Below the pieces are notes generated by a model that did not search any database, was not told the DNA's origin, and saw only the letters and a list, made by a program, of their open reading frames with translations. A stretch of DNA of 25,058 nt from JAGVVZ01 sp964373165 (GTDB taxonomy: Archaea; Aenigmatarchaeota; Aenigmatarchaeia; CG10238-14): the NCBI GenBank assembly GCA_964373165.1, contig CAYJTF010000010.1, positions 1 to 25,058 of the forward strand, read 5' to 3'. The translations under genes and the position numbers were made by a program. Shown here piece by piece: positions 21,700 through 25,058 of this stretch (the first letter of the stretch is position 1; every line of letters starts with the position of its first letter).

Positions 21700-22142
21700 C
21701 AGCATGCGTCACCTATATTATTTTTTTCCATTATTATAGCAACTTGATCTTGGCAATTCGCACTTACCCTGACAAATTGCAAAGTTTTTCCAGTAAATCC
21801 ACAGTTGTTTCTGAATACAACACTTGAACCTGGAGCTATTGTATCGGTGTAAGTCACTATACAAGGAGTTTCATCTGTTGCCCTCGCATATATTGAAGGA
21901 GACTTTACACTAATAGGACCCGTATTAGAAACTCCGATTGTAATATTATTGGTAACACAGACAGCATCAATAATGTCCAGTGCGGCTTTAGTGCAATTAA
22001 CTTGCAATGCGAAGCCTGTTCCCACTTGCGTCGTCTCTTCTCTTACAGTAGATGTCAGCCATCCACCGATGATTGCTGCAACTGCTAATGTAAATGCAAT
22101 CAATAGAACTCCGGCGATTAACGGTGAAATACCTTTATTCAA
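21699..22142 (-). CDS. Archaeal type IV pilin (proximal copy)
   Basis: 147-residue paralogue of the next pilin. The first about 56 residues are identical (NKGISPLIAG... to KAALDI). The C-terminal half is homologous but diverged (VSNTGPISVKSPS, YTDTIAPGSSVVFRNNC, VRVSANCQDQVAI). The start TTG 22142 is chosen because the repeat begins exactly there, GTGAG lies upstream, and a TATA-like box about 35 bases upstream would put the transcript start after the alternatives at 22151 and 22166. The stop overlaps the next pilin start (TGATG), so both are made from one message. Confidence 0.86.
   Translation of the reverse strand: MNKGISPLIAGVLLIAFTLAVAAIIGGWLTSTVREETTQVGTGFALQVNCTKAALDIIDAVCVTNNITIGVSNTGPISVKSPSIYARATDETPCIVTYTDTIAPGSSVVFRNNCGFTGKTLQFVRVSANCQDQVAIIMEKNNIGDAC
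21973..22141. repeat. 169-bp perfect direct repeat, copy 2 (pilin 5' module)
   Basis: Identical to 21530-21698, including all synonymous positions. This points to very recent duplication or ongoing gene conversion of the 5' part only. Confidence 0.95.
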
Positions 22143-22172
22143 AATTCTCACTACTAATACTTTCAAATTGGT

Positions 22173-22182
22173 AATTTATAAA
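22173..22182 (-). promoter_or_regulatory. TATA-like box before pilin pair
   Basis: Minus-strand GTTTTATAAAT lies about 35 bases before TTG 22142 and would allow a very short leader. It is read by eye; a second AT-rich site (around 22207-22222) is an alternative. Confidence 0.4.
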
Positions 22183-22230
22183 ACTTATACAAAATAGAAG
22201 ATTATTTTCTATATAACAAGATTATTTTTT

Positions 22231-22243
22231 TGAGTATGACTCA
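22231..22243. promoter_or_regulatory. Inverted repeat in pilin/gatE divergent gap
   Basis: TGAGT-ATG-ACTCA is a five-base inverted repeat with a three-base spacer. It lies in the 147-base gap between the divergent pilin and gatE starts, about 47 bases before gatE. It could be a regulator half-site pair; it is short enough to be chance. Confidence 0.25.
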
Positions 22244-22289
22244 TATACGAATAATTTTAATTTAAATTCCAAAAATCTAAAAAATAACT

Positions 22290-23768
22290 ATGATATGGGA
22301 TAAATTGGGATTGACAATCGGCTTAGAGGTTCATTGGGAGCTAAATACTGAAGAAAAATTATTTTGTGATTGCCCAACCGAGTTAAAAAATGAAGAACCA
22401 CACTTTATTCTGCAAAGATTCATGAGACCCGTAGCTGGCGAACTAGGTGACGTGGATGTAACAGCTAAATTTGAAGGTGGAAAAGAAAAAAAACTCGTAT
22501 ACCAGGGCTATCATGATAGCACGTGTTTAGTAGAAATGGACTGTGAACCACCGCACAACCCAAACGAAGAGGCTGTAAAAATAGCTTTAACGATAGCCCT
22601 CCTGTTAAATGCAAAACCTGTAGATGAAGTACATGTAATGAGGAAGACTATTATTGACGGATCAAACGTTTCAGGTTTTCAAAGAACAATGCTTATTGCC
22701 ACAAACGGATGGGTATTAACATCTGAAGGCAAAGTAAGAATAAATAATATTTCTTTAGAAGAAGATTCTGCAAGAATAATCGATAACAAATCCTCAATGA
22801 GCGTTTTCAGATTAGATAGATTAGGTATACCTGAAGTTGAAATAGGAACTGGACCAGATATTTTCTCACCTGAACAGGCGTTGGAAGTAGCTGAAACTAT
22901 CGGAAAAATATTGAAATCTACAGGAAAAATAAAAAGTGGTCTAGGTGTTGTAAGACAAGATGTCAATATTTCTATAAAAGATGGTGCGAGAACTGAAATA
23001 AAACATGTACAGCGTCTAGGACAGATACCAGATGTAATTAAAAAAGAGGTAGAAAGGCAGATACTTCTAATAAAAAATGGTACTAAAATAAATGAGGAAG
23101 TAAGAGTCGCGAACATTGACTGTACCACCAATTTTTTGAGACCATTAGGAACAGCTAGCAGGATGTACCCAGAATCTGATATATATCCAATAAAGATTGA
23201 TAAAAAATTGCTTAATGAAATCGCAAAACATCTCCCGGAAAGTTTAGAAAAGAAATTGGATAGATATGGGAAAATGAATCTATCAAAAGATTTGGCAGAA
23301 CAAATAATTAAATCGGAATATGTGAATTTGTTTGAAAAAATTATATCAGAAATAAAAATAGATGCTTCTATAGTTGCAAATGCATTAGTAAACATTACGA
23401 AAGATCTGAAAAGAAGAAACGTCCCTGTTGAGAACTTAAACGACAATCACTTTGTGAAAATTTTCAATTTAGTTAAAGAAAACAGACTCACTAAAGAAGG
23501 CATAAGTCTTGTGCTTGAAAAATTGTCACTATTCCCATTCAAGCCCGTTATAGAAATTGTAAAAGAATCAAATCTTTCACCTATAAGCGAGAACGAGCTA
23601 GAAAATATTGTAAAGACAAAAATAGAGGAGAATAAAAATAAACTAACTGACAAGGAAGGCGCAATAAAATTTTTAATGGGCTTGATAATGAAAGATACGA
23701 GAGGTAAAATTTCTGGAGAATTAGTAAATAAAATTGTTAGAAAAAACGTAGAAAAAACATTCAAATAA
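22290..23768 (+). CDS. gatE: Glu-tRNA(Gln) amidotransferase subunit E lacking the AspRS-like insertion
   Basis: With GatD, converts Glu-tRNA(Gln) to Gln-tRNA(Gln). GatE rather than GatB by GLEVHWELNTEEKLFCDCP, VDEVHVMRKTIIDGSNVSGFQRT, SLEEDSAR and VVRQDVNISIKDGARTEIKHVQ. The C-terminal helical and YqeY-like tail domains (about 310-492) are present. The length is 492 residues, against about 600-630 for usual GatE. The core passes from the helix ending RQILLIKNG (about 264) straight to TTNFLRPLGTASRMYPESD (279-297), where other GatE proteins carry the GAD/AspRS-like domain of about 110-130 residues. No frameshift is needed to explain this. GatD is not in the window. Confidence 0.93.
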   Translation: MIWDKLGLTIGLEVHWELNTEEKLFCDCPTELKNEEPHFILQRFMRPVAGELGDVDVTAKFEGGKEKKLVYQGYHDSTCLVEMDCEPPHNPNEEAVKIALTIALLLNAKPVDEVHVMRKTIIDGSNVSGFQRTMLIATNGWVLTSEGKVRINNISLEEDSARIIDNKSSMSVFRLDRLGIPEVEIGTGPDIFSPEQALEVAETIGKILKSTGKIKSGLGVVRQDVNISIKDGARTEIKHVQRLGQIPDVIKKEVERQILLIKNGTKINEEVRVANIDCTTNFLRPLGTASRMYPESDIYPIKIDKKLLNEIAKHLPESLEKKLDRYGKMNLSKDLAEQIIKSEYVNLFEKIISEIKIDASIVANALVNITKDLKRRNVPVENLNDNHFVKIFNLVKENRLTKEGISLVLEKLSLFPFKPVIEIVKESNLSPISENELENIVKTKIEENKNKLTDKEGAIKFLMGLIMKDTRGKISGELVNKIVRKNVEKTFK

Positions 23769-23776
23769 TAAATCAA

Positions 23777-24853
23777 TTAATTGAGAAAAACACTGACATA
23801 TGGCGGCTGACTAAAGTCTGGATACGCTGCTACATAAACTCTATCATAGATATCGTGACAATAGTTAGTTATTATTGGCAATATTTGTGGTTCCTGGAGT
23901 ATATTGAACATTTCCTGGAGTCCTTCGGTGTGCGCTAAATAAAATAATGATAAAACAGAGTGTGCTTTATATTCACGTCCTAAATCTCTTAGCGCACTAT
24001 CTAAATCGTCAACTAACTGCACCTCCCTCGCATAAGCCGGTGGCATATATCCAGTTCTTTTTTTAACTGATACCTGAGTTAAACCCTCAATCAAAGCTCT
24101 TCCGACTTCTATTTGTTTTTTATTTCCTGTTCCATGCTTGTCATAATAAGCAACAATCTGCAAAATTTCAATTAATGTTGGTCCATACAAAGCATGAGAT
24201 TCAACATGGAATGACTCGTGATCTATGATACCATGCTGATATTGAACATCTAATCTAAGAACTTTTGGACTGTACTCAACTCTTGTTTCCCCAGTTGGCA
24301 AGAAATAAGTAACTCCCAAAACACCATACGGCAATTCCGAGATGCGTGTATACTCTGGATAGACTGTCGGTACATTTAACCAAGTTGCGGTTTGTTCAAG
24401 TGCATCAACTTGATATCTGTCTAATTCTGGAGGCAAATCATTTACCATCTGATCTTTAGTAACGTTCAATTCTCCCCGATATAATTGAGCTAATACTTCT
24501 GGAGGAGCAACAAAATATAAAGCTACAACTGAATTGGCTAAGCTATGATCTAAACTTAATTTAGAGTCGCTGTCTCTCAACATAGGTCTAGCTGATAATA
24601 AAGAATTAACAGAGAGGACTTCTGAGTATTTTGGTGGTTCAACAATTGTAAACTGAGATGCACCAAAAAATGGTTCTGAAATAGTTGGTGTTCCGTAAAT
24701 TAATTGAGGATCGACTAAAGGTAATGAAGAACTAACATTCGCGTCAGCTTGAACTGCTTGTCTGTCATAAACTTCATCTCCGTCTGGTACTATATGCTCT
24801 TTCTCAAACAGCCTTTCTTCTAATACCTGCAAATCGTTTTTTCTTCTTAACAT
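23777..24853 (-). CDS. Putative HExxH zinc metallopeptidase, unknown family
   Basis: 358-residue protein I do not recognise. H212-E213-S-F-H216 (DHESFHVESHALYG) is an HExxH zinc site, and E256 in ALIEGLTQ, 40 residues on, is a good third ligand, as in gluzincins. No signal peptide, membrane segment or pilin-type leader is visible, so it is probably cytoplasmic. The N-terminal 100 residues are polar and perhaps flexible. Composition (many Val, Pro, Tyr, Leu; few Lys) differs from the Lys/Ile-rich neighbours, hinting at transfer or high expression. It converges on gatE with an eight-base gap. A TATA-like box 26 bases upstream suggests a leaderless message. Function is inferred from the motif only. 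Confidence 0.72.
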   Translation of the reverse strand: MLRRKNDLQVLEERLFEKEHIVPDGDEVYDRQAVQADANVSSSLPLVDPQLIYGTPTISEPFFGASQFTIVEPPKYSEVLSVNSLLSARPMLRDSDSKLSLDHSLANSVVALYFVAPPEVLAQLYRGELNVTKDQMVNDLPPELDRYQVDALEQTATWLNVPTVYPEYTRISELPYGVLGVTYFLPTGETRVEYSPKVLRLDVQYQHGIIDHESFHVESHALYGPTLIEILQIVAYYDKHGTGNKKQIEVGRALIEGLTQVSVKKRTGYMPPAYAREVQLVDDLDSALRDLGREYKAHSVLSLFYLAHTEGLQEMFNILQEPQILPIITNYCHDIYDRVYVAAYPDFSQPPYVSVFLN

Positions 24854-24872
24854 GATTAATTTTTATCAAAAA

Positions 24873-24884
24873 TTGTTTAAATAA
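24873..24884. promoter_or_regulatory. Palindromic TATA core, possibly bidirectional
   Basis: TTGTTTAAATAA lies about 26 bases from the metallopeptidase ATG (minus, 24853) and about 26 bases from a plus-strand ATG at 24906. Both distances fit leaderless starts. Confidence 0.4.
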
Positions 24885-24905
24885 CTACTTAGAAGTAAAT
24901 AAAAC

Positions 24906-24983
24906 ATGCGTTCCAAAAATAACAGCAATTTTAGATTTATTTCTAAAGAAATGAGACAAAAATCTCAAATGCAATTATCGTGA
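24906..24983 (+). other. Possible 25-codon leaderless ORF or small RNA
   Basis: ATG 24906 opens a 25-codon basic, polar peptide (MRSKNNSNFRFISKEM...). The only support is the TATA core 26 bases upstream. Short hairpins follow: TGAGA/TCTCA around 24951-24966 inside it, and AGAGT/ACTCT around 25001-25021 after it. It may be a small RNA or chance. Confidence 0.2.
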
Positions 24984-25027
24984 TTACTGACAGGAATCAA
25001 GAGTGTCAAAAAAAGAACTCTAGATAG

Positions 25028-25037
25028 CTTTAAATAC
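25028..25037 (+). promoter_or_regulatory. Strong TATA box at right edge
   Basis: CTTTAAATAC is close to the archaeal consensus and predicts a plus-strand transcript starting at about the last base of the window. The gene it serves lies outside. The 205 bases from 24854 to the end hold no other clear gene. Confidence 0.5.
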
Positions 25038-25058
25038 CTTTTTTTGCATATATAGCAC

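Noticed and set aside
21162..22290. Insertion sequence ends (the 169-bp direct repeats as mobile element borders)
   Set aside because: The repeats are coding, in frame with two pilin genes, and no transposase lies between them.
22679..23446. Long antisense reading frame inside gatE (255 codons)
   Set aside because: It is the shadow of a well-supported gene; its product is low-complexity Ser/Phe/Ile-rich with no domain and no ribosome site.
24985..25058. tRNA or other stable RNA at the right edge
   Set aside because: No acceptor, D-arm or T-arm pattern can be formed; only the promoter-like TATA box is supported and the gene lies outside.

Overview
The window is archaeal chromosome. It encodes a TBP, an MCM helicase, both replication factor C subunits, FEN-1, RNase HII, an archaeal histone-fold protein, aIF2-beta, GatE, the exosome core, a proteasome alpha subunit and archaeal ribosomal proteins. 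The DNA is strongly AT-rich and very compact: stops and starts often overlap (TAATG, TGATG, TAGTG, ATGA), many starts are TTG or GTG, and no gap exceeds about 210 bases. Several proteins look shorter than their usual relatives (eL15 lacks its basic tail, RFC-L is short, GatE lacks its insertion domain). This fits a reduced-genome uncultivated lineage such as a DPANN archaeon, but I cannot fix the phylum by eye.

Layout. (1) 1-3233: a partial AK6/Fap7-type kinase on the minus strand, diverging from a plus-strand RFC-small / SpoIIM-like membrane protein / RFC-large cluster. (2) 3207-10069, all minus strand: a PD-(D/E)XK nuclease-like protein, TBP, MCM, an Era-like GTPase with its DUF2073 and zinc-ribbon partners, an RPA-like OB-fold/winged-helix protein, aIF2-beta, a histone-fold protein with a coiled-coil tail, DUF424 and a pseudopilin-like protein. 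This is an information-processing block with an uncharacterised GTPase module inside it. (3) 10143-12885: RNase HII and a small membrane protein (plus), converging on FEN-1, another small membrane protein and an alkyltransferase (minus). (4) 13004-21161, plus strand: the archaeal exosome/proteasome superoperon (eL15, Rpp30, Pop5, PsmA, SBDS, Rrp4, Rrp41, Rrp42, eL39). It is interrupted between the two RNase P subunits by a ribbon-helix-helix gene, an intein-like LAGLIDADG endonuclease, an alpha/beta hydrolase and a Nudix hydrolase. (5) 21211-22142, minus: two tandem type IV pilins whose first 169 bases are identical while the rest has diverged. (6) 22290-24853: GatE without its AspRS-like insertion, converging on an unfamiliar HExxH protein of 358 residues. 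A strong promoter-like TATA box closes the window.

The best candidates for something new are the RHH plus intein-derived endonuclease pair inside the superoperon, the tandem pilins with a shared constant 5' module, the histone with a coiled-coil tail in a translation/replication operon, the GatE deletion, and the HExxH protein. No tRNA, rRNA, CRISPR array or insertion sequence is visible.
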